Part shown: one piece after another, positions 17,366 to 24,632 of the stretch
Layout of the letters: every line of letters starts with the position of its first letter
How positions within the stretch are numbered: the first letter of the stretch is position 1
NCBI GenBank assembly: GCA_934667475.1
Contig: CAKUMB010000011.1
Span: 1 to 60,953 of the forward strand
Length of the DNA stretch: 60,953 bases
Source of the DNA: an uncultured Muribaculaceae bacterium
Lineage (GTDB): Bacteria; Bacteroidota; Bacteroidia; Bacteroidales; Muribaculaceae
Direction of reading: 5' to 3'
Program-made: the position numbers and the translations under genes
The notes under the pieces: model-generated
The model's input: the letters and a program-made list of their open reading frames with translations, nothing else
Databases searched by the model: none
What the model was told of the DNA's origin: nothing

Positions 17366-17394
17366 CATTATGTGTTGTCGTTACGGTTGTTGTG

Positions 17395-17940
17395 CTACTT
17401 CATTGCGTAGAGGTTGGCATTGGCCATCTGTTCGTAGGCCATAAGGCCCTCCTGACTCAGTTCCACGGTCTTGAGGTCGCCGTTGGGCGTAATCATCTTC
17501 ACGTGAGAGTCGTCGACAAACTGCATGAACTTGGTGCTTTTGCCGTTGGCGTTGAGCGACCATGAGTTGTCGGTGCGGTTGTAGTCAAACTTCACCACAC
17601 TCTTGTCGCTGAGGTTGGTGATGGTGTAGCCCGACTTGTCGCACTTTACCAGATATTTGGCGTCTTTGCCGTCGATTATGCGTGTGCTTGCTGTCACTGG
17701 GTTGTCGCCCGACCAGAATTCAATTGAGTTGATGACCAGTATGTCGGCTACAAACGACAGCTCGTACACGGGCAGAATGTGCAGGCCCACAAACACGAGC
17801 GCATTGACAAACTTGCTGCCTATCTGCTTGTTCCAGGCCAGCACCTTGTTGGTGAGTGCAAAGCTGCCAATGCATGAGTTCATCGTTATGGATGAGGCCA
17901 GTGCGAGCACCACCGCTGTTGTTAAATAAGTCTTTTTCAT
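17395..17940 (-). CDS. DUF3332 family membrane protein
   Basis: A 181-residue protein with signal-like MKKTYLTTAVVLALASSITM followed by NSCIG, where a Cys could be lipidated. A conserved segment SFALTNKVLAWNKQIGSKFV and a hydrophobic stretch NALVFVGLHILPVYELSFVA with VINSIEFW are typical of DUF3332. The C-terminal half is beta-rich. No function is known for the family. It is a single gene ending at the shared hairpin. Confidence 0.8.
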   Translation of the reverse strand: MKKTYLTTAVVLALASSITMNSCIGSFALTNKVLAWNKQIGSKFVNALVFVGLHILPVYELSFVADILVINSIEFWSGDNPVTASTRIIDGKDAKYLVKCDKSGYTITNLSDKSVVKFDYNRTDNSWSLNANGKSTKFMQFVDDSHVKMITPNGDLKTVELSQEGLMAYEQMANANLYAMK

Positions 17941-17974
17941 AATTCTATGTTTTTTTTGATGTTTATGTTATCGT

Positions 17975-19384
17975 TCACTTGTGCCTGCTCTTGTAGTGGC
18001 GGTAGTGCCGCTCCACCTCTTTGACGTAGGCTATGGTCTGGCGGCCGCGGAAGTATCCGTAGCGGCACACGGGGTCGTTGTAGAAGTCAGGGTTTGACTT
18101 CCACGATATGGCCTCTTCCACATTGCCATACCACACTTGTGGGTCTTTGCCGTATTTCTTGGCCAGGGCAATGGCGTCGGCCACGTGGCCTATGCCGGCA
18201 TTATAGGCGGCCAGCACAAACTTCAGCCTCTCTTCGCGGTTGCGCACCCGTGGCTTGAGGTAGGCATTGATGCCGTTCAGAATTTTCACGGCCACCTCCA
18301 CGCTCTTGTTGGGGTCGGCCAGTTGGCTGCGGCTTGCCCCGTAGCTGCGGCCAACACCAGGCATCACCTGCATCAGGCCCACGGCTCCGGCCCACGATGT
18401 GGCCTTGGGGTTGAATCCCGACTCGGTCTTGCCGATGGCGGCCAGCAGCTGCCACTCCCATGCGGAGTGGCGCGCGTGTGCCTTAAACAGGTGGTCGTAG
18501 GGCGAGATGCCGCCATGGCCTACAGTGGTGTGGCTGTGTGCGCCGTTGCTGTCGGCCGCGGGCTTGCTCTTCGACAATTCAAAGTAGCGGCGTTTCAGCT
18601 CCTTCGACACAGCTTTGCCCTTCACCGAGTTGCTCCAGTTGTCTACACTGTCGGCCAGCCACTGGTCGGCCTTGTTGACTGCCCACGACGAGCGCTGCGG
18701 GAAACTCACGTTTAGGCTCACATCGATGTTGTCGTAATACGTCTTGTCGAACCGGGCAATGTCGCTGTCGACTATGGTCAGGGGCAGCTTGCCTGCCGCC
18801 ACCATGGCAATCAGGTCTTCGGCAATCAGGGTGTCGTTGTCCACGGTGCGTATTCTGATGCCGCCGCCCAGCTCGTTGTCGAGATTCTTGAGCCGCGCTT
18901 CATAGCGCGATTTGGCTATCACATACACGTCGCGGCCCACCAGCTGCGTCACGTTGGCTATGCGCTGCTGCGACTTGGGCTGCACCAGCACCTGATAGGT
19001 GGTGTCGGCGGCGCCGCAGTTCAGCACTTGGCTTTTGAATTCGGCAGTTTCGGGCACCTCGCATGCAATCATGTCGATTTGCTTGCCGCGCAGCATTTCC
19101 ACGAGGCTTTGCAGGTTTTTCGCCACCTTAAACTTAATGCCCACCCCCTTGGCTGCGGCAAAGTCTTTGGCGCGGTCGAAGTCATAGCCCAGCGTGTCGC
19201 CGCGCAGAATGAAGAATCCCGTGGGGCTGTAGAGCGTGCCCACCACCAGCGTGTCGGGCAGCTGGTGGTGGCCGCCTTGCGCGGGCTTGGCCTGGCCGCC
19301 CCCATGGCCACACGCCGCCACGGCTGCCATCATAGTAACGGCTGCCGCAGCGGCGAGTGTTGTGTTTACTATCCCTTTGCGCAT
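17975..19384 (-). CDS. MltF-like lytic transglycosylase lipoprotein
   Basis: A 469-residue lipoprotein (signal ending VAACG). Residues about 45-270 form a periplasmic solute-binding-type domain (SBP_bac_3; GDTLGYDFDRAKDFAAAKGV). Residues about 305-460 are a family 1 SLT catalytic domain with catalytic Glu321 in GKTESGF, then GAVGLMQVMPG and the VLAAYNAG motif. This domain order is that of MltF, which cleaves glycan strands to 1,6-anhydro ends and is controlled by its sensing domain. It is probably co-directional with purM and cdsA, with only a 30-base gap to purM. Confidence 0.9.
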   Translation of the reverse strand: MRKGIVNTTLAAAAAVTMMAAVAACGHGGGQAKPAQGGHHQLPDTLVVGTLYSPTGFFILRGDTLGYDFDRAKDFAAAKGVGIKFKVAKNLQSLVEMLRGKQIDMIACEVPETAEFKSQVLNCGAADTTYQVLVQPKSQQRIANVTQLVGRDVYVIAKSRYEARLKNLDNELGGGIRIRTVDNDTLIAEDLIAMVAAGKLPLTIVDSDIARFDKTYYDNIDVSLNVSFPQRSSWAVNKADQWLADSVDNWSNSVKGKAVSKELKRRYFELSKSKPAADSNGAHSHTTVGHGGISPYDHLFKAHARHSAWEWQLLAAIGKTESGFNPKATSWAGAVGLMQVMPGVGRSYGASRSQLADPNKSVEVAVKILNGINAYLKPRVRNREERLKFVLAAYNAGIGHVADAIALAKKYGKDPQVWYGNVEEAISWKSNPDFYNDPVCRYGYFRGRQTIAYVKEVERHYRHYKSRHK

Positions 19385-19414
19385 ATGGTGTTGGGGTGGG
19401 GCGTGAGCCGGCGG

Positions 19415-20581
19415 TTAGTATTCAAACGTGCCTGCCTCCGACACAATGGTCAGCAGGTTGCTTTCAGCGTCTTCCACGCGGCCCACTATTTGGGCGTCGA
19501 TGCCAAAGCTCTTCGACGTTTCAATCACCTTGTCGGCATCGGCGGGACTCACGTATATTTCCATGCGGTGGCCCATGTTGAACACCTTGTACATTTCTTT
19601 CCAGTCAGTGCCCGACTGCTCCTTGATGAGCTTGAACAGCGGCGGAATGGGGAACATGTTGTCCTTAATCACATGCTTGTTTTCCACAAAGTGCATCACC
19701 TTGGTCTGCGCGCCGCCGGTGCAGTGCACCATGCCGTGTATGCTGGGACGCATGGTGTCGAGCAGGCGCTTGATCACAGGTGCGTAGGTGCGCGTGGGCG
19801 ACAGCACCAGCTGGCCTGCGTTCACGTCCACACCGTTGACAGCGTCTTCAAGTCGCATGCCGCCCGAGTACACGAGCTCTTCGGGCACAGCCTTGTCGTA
19901 ACTTTCGGGGTATTTCCCGGCCAGATATTTGGCAAACACATCGTGGCGGGCCGAAGTCAGACCGTTGCTGCCCATGCCGCCGTTGTAGCGCTTCTCGTAG
20001 GTGGCTTGGCCATACGATGCCAGGCCCACAATCACGTCGCCGCCCTTGATGTTGGCGTTGTTAATCACCTGGTCGCGGCGCATGCGGCAAGTGACGGTGC
20101 TGTCCACAATCACGGTCCTCACCAGGTCGCCCACATCGGCTGTCTCGCCGCCGGTGGAGATGATGTTGACCCCGAGGGCCTTCATCTCGTCGATGAACTC
20201 CTGCGTGCCGTTGATGATGGCGGCAATCACGTCGCCCGGAATCAGGTTTTTGTTGCGCCCTATGGTGGACGACAGCAGAATGTTGTCGGTTGCGCCCACA
20301 CACAGCAGGTCGTCGATGTTCATCACCACCGAGTCCTGAGCCACGCCTTTCCACACGCTCATGTCGCCCGTTTCGCGCCAGTAGACGTAGGCGAGCGACG
20401 ACTTGGTGCCGGCGCCGTCGGCGTGCATTATGTTGCAGTATTCGGGGTCGCCTCCGAGCACATCGGGAATAATCTTGCAGAAGGCAAGGGGATAGATGCC
20501 CTTGTCGATGTTTTTGATGGCGTTGTGCACATCTTCTTTCGATGCCGACACGCCGCGCAGGTCATAACGTTGGTTAGTCAT
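19415..20581 (-). CDS. purM: Phosphoribosylformylglycinamidine cyclo-ligase (AIR synthase)
   Basis: A 388-residue enzyme of de novo purine synthesis that closes FGAM to AIR using ATP. The PurM/PurL fold signature is visible: MHADGAGTKSSLAY, the Asp/metal region DSVVMNIDDLLCVGA, and IISTGGETADVGDLV. It is longer than E. coli PurM (345), in keeping with the Bacteroidetes form. It lies 8 bases after cdsA in the same direction. A large antisense frame over it is a GC-rich shadow. Confidence 0.9.
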   Translation of the reverse strand: MTNQRYDLRGVSASKEDVHNAIKNIDKGIYPLAFCKIIPDVLGGDPEYCNIMHADGAGTKSSLAYVYWRETGDMSVWKGVAQDSVVMNIDDLLCVGATDNILLSSTIGRNKNLIPGDVIAAIINGTQEFIDEMKALGVNIISTGGETADVGDLVRTVIVDSTVTCRMRRDQVINNANIKGGDVIVGLASYGQATYEKRYNGGMGSNGLTSARHDVFAKYLAGKYPESYDKAVPEELVYSGGMRLEDAVNGVDVNAGQLVLSPTRTYAPVIKRLLDTMRPSIHGMVHCTGGAQTKVMHFVENKHVIKDNMFPIPPLFKLIKEQSGTDWKEMYKVFNMGHRMEIYVSPADADKVIETSKSFGIDAQIVGRVEDAESNLLTIVSEAGTFEY

Positions 20582-20589
20582 TCGTCTTC

Positions 20590-21444
20590 TTATATTTCGT
20601 TAAAATAGTTAGTCAGAACAATGAAGTAGGCCAGCACTGTGGGCACCACCAGCAGCAGGCTGTCGATGCGGTCGAGGACGCCGCCGTGGCCGGGGATGAG
20701 TTTGCCCGAGTCTTTGACGCCAGCTGTGCGCTTAAACAGCGACTCCATGAGGTCGCCAAATGTGGCCGACACCGATACCACCACGCCCAGGCCAATCCAG
20801 GCGGCGGCCGACGGGCCAGAGAAAAAGTCGTTGAGATAGCTGAACATCAAGTAGGCTGCCACCACGCAGGCGGCAAATCCGCCCCAGAATCCTTCCCACG
20901 ACTTGTTGGGCGATATGCGCTCAAACAGCTTGTGCCTGCCCAGCATGCTGCCCACCAGGTAGGCACCCGAATCGTTGATCCAGATGAACACAAACACTGC
21001 CAGAATCATGCGGGGGCTGCTGACTGCGGCCACGAGGCTGAGCAGCGACAGCGGCAGGGCCACATAAAGCATGGCCAGGCCTGAGGTGGCTGCGTCGCGC
21101 AGTGCGTTGCGCCCAGGCATGTAAAGCATGGCCACTCCGCGCACCATCACATAGCCCAAAAAGGGCAGGAACGCCGCAGCCTCGAGCCGCGTCGACGGCA
21201 CCATCGAGTAGATGGCGCTCATCAGCGCCACGCCGCCGGCCGAGTCGAGCAGCCACAGCAGCTTGCTGGGCTTGTCGCCCGCCTGCTCACTGCGCATGTG
21301 ATACAGCTCGTGGAAGCCTATGATGAGAAACACTCCAAACACATATGCGAATATGCTGGGAATGATGGGCAGCAGCAACACCGAAATCACTATCAGCGCC
21401 ACATACACGCTGCCCGACAGTAGGCGTATAATTAATTTCTTCAC
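20590..21444 (-). CDS. cdsA: Phosphatidate cytidylyltransferase
   Basis: A 284-residue integral membrane enzyme that makes CDP-diacylglycerol from phosphatidate and CTP. Seven or more hydrophobic helices are visible. The C-terminal CdsA signature includes the DLMESLFKRTAGVKDSGKLI segment and GHGGVLDRIDSLL. It starts with GTG at 21444, one codon before KKLIIRLLSG. It is the first gene of a cdsA-purM-transglycosylase run, with its own promoter (21478-21509). Confidence 0.92.
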   Translation of the reverse strand: MKKLIIRLLSGSVYVALIVISVLLLPIIPSIFAYVFGVFLIIGFHELYHMRSEQAGDKPSKLLWLLDSAGGVALMSAIYSMVPSTRLEAAAFLPFLGYVMVRGVAMLYMPGRNALRDAATSGLAMLYVALPLSLLSLVAAVSSPRMILAVFVFIWINDSGAYLVGSMLGRHKLFERISPNKSWEGFWGGFAACVVAAYLMFSYLNDFFSGPSAAAWIGLGVVVSVSATFGDLMESLFKRTAGVKDSGKLIPGHGGVLDRIDSLLLVVPTVLAYFIVLTNYFNEI

Positions 21445-21477
21445 TTTAGTCTTTGTGTTTGCGTTATTTCTTGCCTA

Positions 21478-21509
21478 CAAAGTTACTGCTTTTATTTGAG
21501 TTGAGCCAA
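21478..21509 (-). promoter_or_regulatory. Promoter of cdsA-purM
   Basis: On the minus strand TTGG (21506-21509), 20 bp, TAACTTTG (21478-21485). The -7 is a full match; the -33 has one mismatch. Confidence 0.55.
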
Positions 21510-21578
21510 CACTGGGCCGTGTCATTTGACGGCTGAGACACGCTAATTTTTCGGGATTGCTGTTACAAAAAAGCGCGC

Positions 21579-21624
21579 AAAAAAAATCGGCCCGACGCCT
21601 TCACTCGTAAGGCGGCAGACCGAT
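21579..21624 (-). terminator. Terminator of the first sigma factor gene
   Basis: Stem ATCGG...GCCTT / AAGGC...CCGAT (21586-21624) with an internal loop, followed on the minus strand by T7 (21579-21585). Confidence 0.75.
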
Positions 21625-21670
21625 GCATGTGTCTTAGCAATCTAATTCTCTGTGATAGTCGGTGTTGTCA

Positions 21671-22528
21671 TTAGCCCAAATAGGCTTTAAGCAACTTGCT
21701 CTTTTGCCCTTTCAGGCGGCGGATAGCCTTCTCCTTGATTTGGCGCACGCGCTCGCGCGTCAAGTCGAATTTTGCGCCAATCTCCTCAAGTGTCATCTCC
21801 TGGCAGCCGATGCCGAAGAACATCTTCAGAATGTCGCGCTCGCGCGGCGTGAGCTGATCCAGGGCGCGCTCCACCTCTTTCGACAGCGACTCCTGGTTGA
21901 GCGCTTGGTCGGCCATTGGAGAGTCGTCGTTGGGCAGCACGTCGAGCAGGCTGTTGTCCTCGCCCTCTTGGAAGGGGGCGTCGACCGACACGTGCCTTCC
22001 CGACACCTTCATCGAGTCGGAGATTTTGTCAACCGGCACGTGCAGACGCTCGGCCAGCTCGCTGGTCGACGGCCTGCGCTCGTGTTCCTGCTCAAACTTC
22101 GATAGCTCTTTGCTGATTTTGTTCAGCGAGCCCACTTGGTTCAGAGGCAGGCGCACAATGCGCGACTGCTCGGCCAGTGCCTGAAGAATCGACTGGCGAA
22201 TCCACCACACTGCATAGGATATGAACTTGAAACCGCGTGTCTCGTCGAACTTCTGTGCAGCCTTTATAAGACCTAAATTACCCTCGTCGATTAAGTCGGG
22301 CAGACTCAATCCCTGATTCTGGTACTGCTTTGCTACAGAAACAACAAATCGTAGATTCGCGCTCACAAGTTTGTCGAGAGCAGCTTGGTCACCTTGCCTG
22401 ATGCGCTGTGCCAGTTCAACCTCTTCATCTACCGAAATCAGCTCTTTGCGGCCAATTTCCTGCAGATACTTGTCGAGCGATGCACTTTCGCGGTTGGTGA
22501 TAGATTTTATAATCTTAAGTTGTCTCAT
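21671..22528 (-). CDS. rpoD: Primary RNA polymerase sigma factor (copy A, canonical)
   Basis: A 285-residue sigma-70 of the short Bacteroidetes type that lacks region 1.1. Region 1.2 is SLDKYLQEIGRKELI. Region 2 includes NLRFVVSVAKQYQNQGLSLP and GFKFISYAVWWIRQSI. The finger of region 3.2 is DAPFQEGEDNSLLDVL. The region 4.2 recognition helix is LTRERVRQIKEKAIRRL. Of three adjacent paralogues this is closest to what I know as the single Bacteroides RpoD, so it is taken as the housekeeping factor. It has a perfect consensus promoter, meaning it is probably autoregulated, and its own terminator. Confidence 0.9.
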   Translation of the reverse strand: MRQLKIIKSITNRESASLDKYLQEIGRKELISVDEEVELAQRIRQGDQAALDKLVSANLRFVVSVAKQYQNQGLSLPDLIDEGNLGLIKAAQKFDETRGFKFISYAVWWIRQSILQALAEQSRIVRLPLNQVGSLNKISKELSKFEQEHERRPSTSELAERLHVPVDKISDSMKVSGRHVSVDAPFQEGEDNSLLDVLPNDDSPMADQALNQESLSKEVERALDQLTPRERDILKMFFGIGCQEMTLEEIGAKFDLTRERVRQIKEKAIRRLKGQKSKLLKAYLG

Positions 22529-22554
22529 TTATTTGAGTGTAGAGTTTCAATTGG

Positions 22555-22585
22555 CAAATATAATAAACAAAAACCACAATTCAAA
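22555..22585 (-). promoter_or_regulatory. Consensus promoter of sigma copy A
   Basis: On the minus strand TTTG (22582-22585), 19 bp, TATATTTG (22555-22562). The -33 box is also the 3' arm of the terminator hairpin of copy B. Confidence 0.8.
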
Positions 22586-22629
22586 GCGATGGCGCAATAT
22601 TTTTCTGCGTCATTTTTTTGAATTGTGGT
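22573..22629 (-). terminator. Terminator of sigma copy B overlapping the copy A promoter
   Basis: A perfect 13-bp inverted repeat ACCACAATTCAAA (22573-22585) / TTTGAATTGTGGT (22617-22629). The loop of 31 bases contains a smaller GCGCA/TGCGT pairing. On the minus strand TTTTTG follows. Its 3' arm contains the -33 box of the next promoter. Confidence 0.6.
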
Positions 22630-22666
22630 CAATATGTCAGTGTTTTGCCGCAGCTGGCGTTGTGCG

Positions 22667-23524
22667 TCAGGCCAGATAGGCCTTCAGGCGGTAGTCGTTG
22701 TGCCCCTTAAGCCGGCGAATTGCCTTCTCTTTGATTTGGCGCACTCGCTCGCGGGTGAGGTTGAACTTGGCTCCGATTTCCTCAAGAGTCTGCTCCTGGC
22801 ATCCTATGCCGAAAAACATCTTCACTATGTTGCGCTCGCGCGGCGTGAGCTGGGTCTGCATAAGCTGGTTGAGTTCTTTTGACAGCGACTCCTGGTTGAG
22901 GGCACTGTCGGTCGACGGGGTGCCGTTGTTTGGTATCACGTCGATGAGGCGGTTGGTGTCGTCGTCGGAAAACGGCGCATCCACCGACACCTGCTTGCCA
23001 CTGGCCTTAAGCGCGGTCTCTATTTTCTCTACCGGCATGCCCAGCAGTGCGGCAATCTCCTCGTTAGAGGGCTTGCGCTCATGCTCCTGCTCGAATGTGG
23101 CCACGGTCTTGGCTATTTTGTTTTGCAGCCCCACTTGGTTAAGCGGCAGTTGCACCACGCGGGCTTTCTCGCCAATGGCTTGCAGAATGGTCTGGCGAAT
23201 CCACCACACGGCGTAGGAGATGAACTTGAAGCCAAGCGTCTCGTTAAACTTGGTGGCGGCCTTAATCAGGCCAATGTTGCCCTCGTCGATGAGGTCGGCC
23301 AGACTCAGTCCCTGGTTTTGATATTGCTTTGCCACCGACACCACAAAGCGCAGGTTGGCACACACAAGGCGGTCGCGCGCCTCCATGTCGCCTTTTCTTA
23401 TGCGCTCGGCGAGCGCCACCTCCTCGTCGGGCGAGAGCAGTGGAATGCGGCTGATTTCTTGCAGATACTTCTGCAGCGATTCGGTTCTCAGCGTAATGCC
23501 TGATGTGATCTTCAGTTGTCTCAT
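22667..23524 (-). CDS. Primary-type sigma factor paralogue (copy B, divergent)
   Basis: A 285-residue sigma-70 with the same architecture as copies A and C but the most changed of the three. The recognition helix of region 4.2 is identical to copy A, so -33 recognition should be kept. Changes cluster elsewhere: LGFKFISYAVWWIRQTILQA in place of RGFKF...QSI, VVQLPLNQVGLQ in place of IVRLPLNQVGSL at the 2.4/3.0 boundary, and DAPFSDDDTNRLIDVI in place of DAPFQEGEDNSLLDVL in the 3.2 finger. The start at 23524 gives the shared MRQLKI N-terminus. Its promoter region lacks a good TAnnTTTG and carries an inverted repeat. A specialised or stress role is inferred. Confidence 0.88.
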   Translation of the reverse strand: MRQLKITSGITLRTESLQKYLQEISRIPLLSPDEEVALAERIRKGDMEARDRLVCANLRFVVSVAKQYQNQGLSLADLIDEGNIGLIKAATKFNETLGFKFISYAVWWIRQTILQAIGEKARVVQLPLNQVGLQNKIAKTVATFEQEHERKPSNEEIAALLGMPVEKIETALKASGKQVSVDAPFSDDDTNRLIDVIPNNGTPSTDSALNQESLSKELNQLMQTQLTPRERNIVKMFFGIGCQEQTLEEIGAKFNLTRERVRQIKEKAIRRLKGHNDYRLKAYLA

Positions 23525-23561
23525 GTCTTTCTGTATGGTTTTAATATGTAACGACTTAAGT

Positions 23562-23580
23562 ATGGCAAATATTGTGCCAT
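23562..23580. promoter_or_regulatory. Inverted repeat at the copy B promoter (possible operator)
   Basis: ATGGCA, 7 bases, TGCCAT. It overlaps the only -7-like element, AATATTTG on the minus strand (23566-23573), which deviates from TAnnTTTG at its first base. Confidence 0.35.
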
Positions 23581-23589
23581 TGCGCAAAT

Positions 23590-23645
23590 AATCGCCTTGC
23601 ATGACACTTTTGCCACAGGTGGTGGCTGTGTCGCGCAAGGCGATT
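23590..23645 (-). terminator. Large hairpin after sigma copy C
   Basis: An 11-bp stem AATCGCCTTGC / GCAAGGCGATT, with inner GACAC/GTGTC and GCCAC/GTGGC pairings. On the minus strand the downstream tract is only ATTTG, so termination strength is doubtful. It separates copies C and B. Confidence 0.5.
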
Positions 23646-23665
23646 GTGTGGGTTTGGCTTGGGGA

Positions 23666-24526
23666 TTAGCCCAGATATGCCTTGAGCAGGCTGCTCTTCT
23701 GACCCTTGAGCTGGCGAATGGCCTTTTCCTTGATTTGTCGCACGCGCTCGCGTGTGAGGTCAAACTTTGCGCCAATCTCCTCGAGTGTCATCTCCTGGCA
23801 GCCGATGCCGAAGAACATCTTCAGTATGTCGCGCTCCTTGGGGTTGAGCTGGCTCAGGGCGCGGTCCACTTCTTTCGACAGCGACTCGTGGTTGAGTCCC
23901 TCGTCGGCCATGGGGGCGTCGTCGTTGGTCATAACGTCGAGCAGGCTGTTGTCCTCGCCCTCCTGGAATGGTGCGTCGACCGACACATGGCGGCCGGTCA
24001 CCCTCATTGAGTCGGTGATTTTCTCAACGGGGATGTTGAGGTTGCCGGCAAGCTCCTCGTCCGATGGCTTGCGCTGGTATTTTTGCTCGAAGCGTGAAAT
24101 CTCTTTGCCTATCTTGTTTTGCGCGCCCACCTGGTTGAGGGGGAGCTTCACGATGCGCGACTGCTCGGCCAGCGCTTGCAGAATCGACTGGCGAATCCAC
24201 CACACGGCATATGAGATGAATTTGAAGCCGCGGGTTTCATCAAACTTCTGTGCTGCTTTTATAAGTCCTAAATTTCCTTCGTCAATAAGGTCGGGGAGGC
24301 TGAGTCCCTGATTCTGATATTGCTTTGCCACCGACACCACAAAGCGCAGGTTGGCCTCTATAAGTTTGTTGAGTGCGGCTTGGTCGCCCTGGCGTATTCT
24401 CTGGGCAAGTTCCACTTCCTCATCAACCGTTATAAGATCTCTGCGGCTTATCTCCTGCAGATATTTGTCAAGTGACTTACTCTCATCGCGTTTGGTGATT
24501 GATTGTGAAATTTTTAGCTGTCTCAT
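23666..24526 (-). CDS. Primary-type sigma factor paralogue (copy C)
   Basis: A 286-residue sigma-70, clearly closer to copy A than to B. Regions 2.1-2.4 are nearly the same as A (YAVWWIRQSILQALAEQSRI), and the 3.2 finger is DAPFQEGEDNSLLDVM. Differences sit mainly in region 3.1 (SRFEQKYQRKPSDEELAGNL) and near the end (AIRQLKGQK for AIRRLKGQK). It has its own -7 box. It probably recognises the same promoters as A, so the benefit may be growth-phase expression or different anti-sigma partners. Confidence 0.88.
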   Translation of the reverse strand: MRQLKISQSITKRDESKSLDKYLQEISRRDLITVDEEVELAQRIRQGDQAALNKLIEANLRFVVSVAKQYQNQGLSLPDLIDEGNLGLIKAAQKFDETRGFKFISYAVWWIRQSILQALAEQSRIVKLPLNQVGAQNKIGKEISRFEQKYQRKPSDEELAGNLNIPVEKITDSMRVTGRHVSVDAPFQEGEDNSLLDVMTNDDAPMADEGLNHESLSKEVDRALSQLNPKERDILKMFFGIGCQEMTLEEIGAKFDLTRERVRQIKEKAIRQLKGQKSSLLKAYLG

Positions 24527-24552
24527 TATAATATTTGGGGTGAAAAAACTTG

Positions 24553-24560
24553 CAAAAGTA
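24553..24560 (-). promoter_or_regulatory. -7 box of sigma copy C
   Basis: TACTTTTG on the minus strand. At the expected -33 distance there is only TTTC. Confidence 0.45.
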
Positions 24561-24632
24561 GTTTATTTTTGCGTAATGTTGAAAGTGCTGGCACGATAAT
24601 TAACCTTAATTAACCGATTGCGCGCACAAGGG

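Noticed and set aside
19028..20608. A 526-codon plus-strand open frame over purM
   Set aside because: It is antisense to a clear purM, rich in His, Val, Ala and Arg as expected of a GC-biased shadow, and has no family motif.
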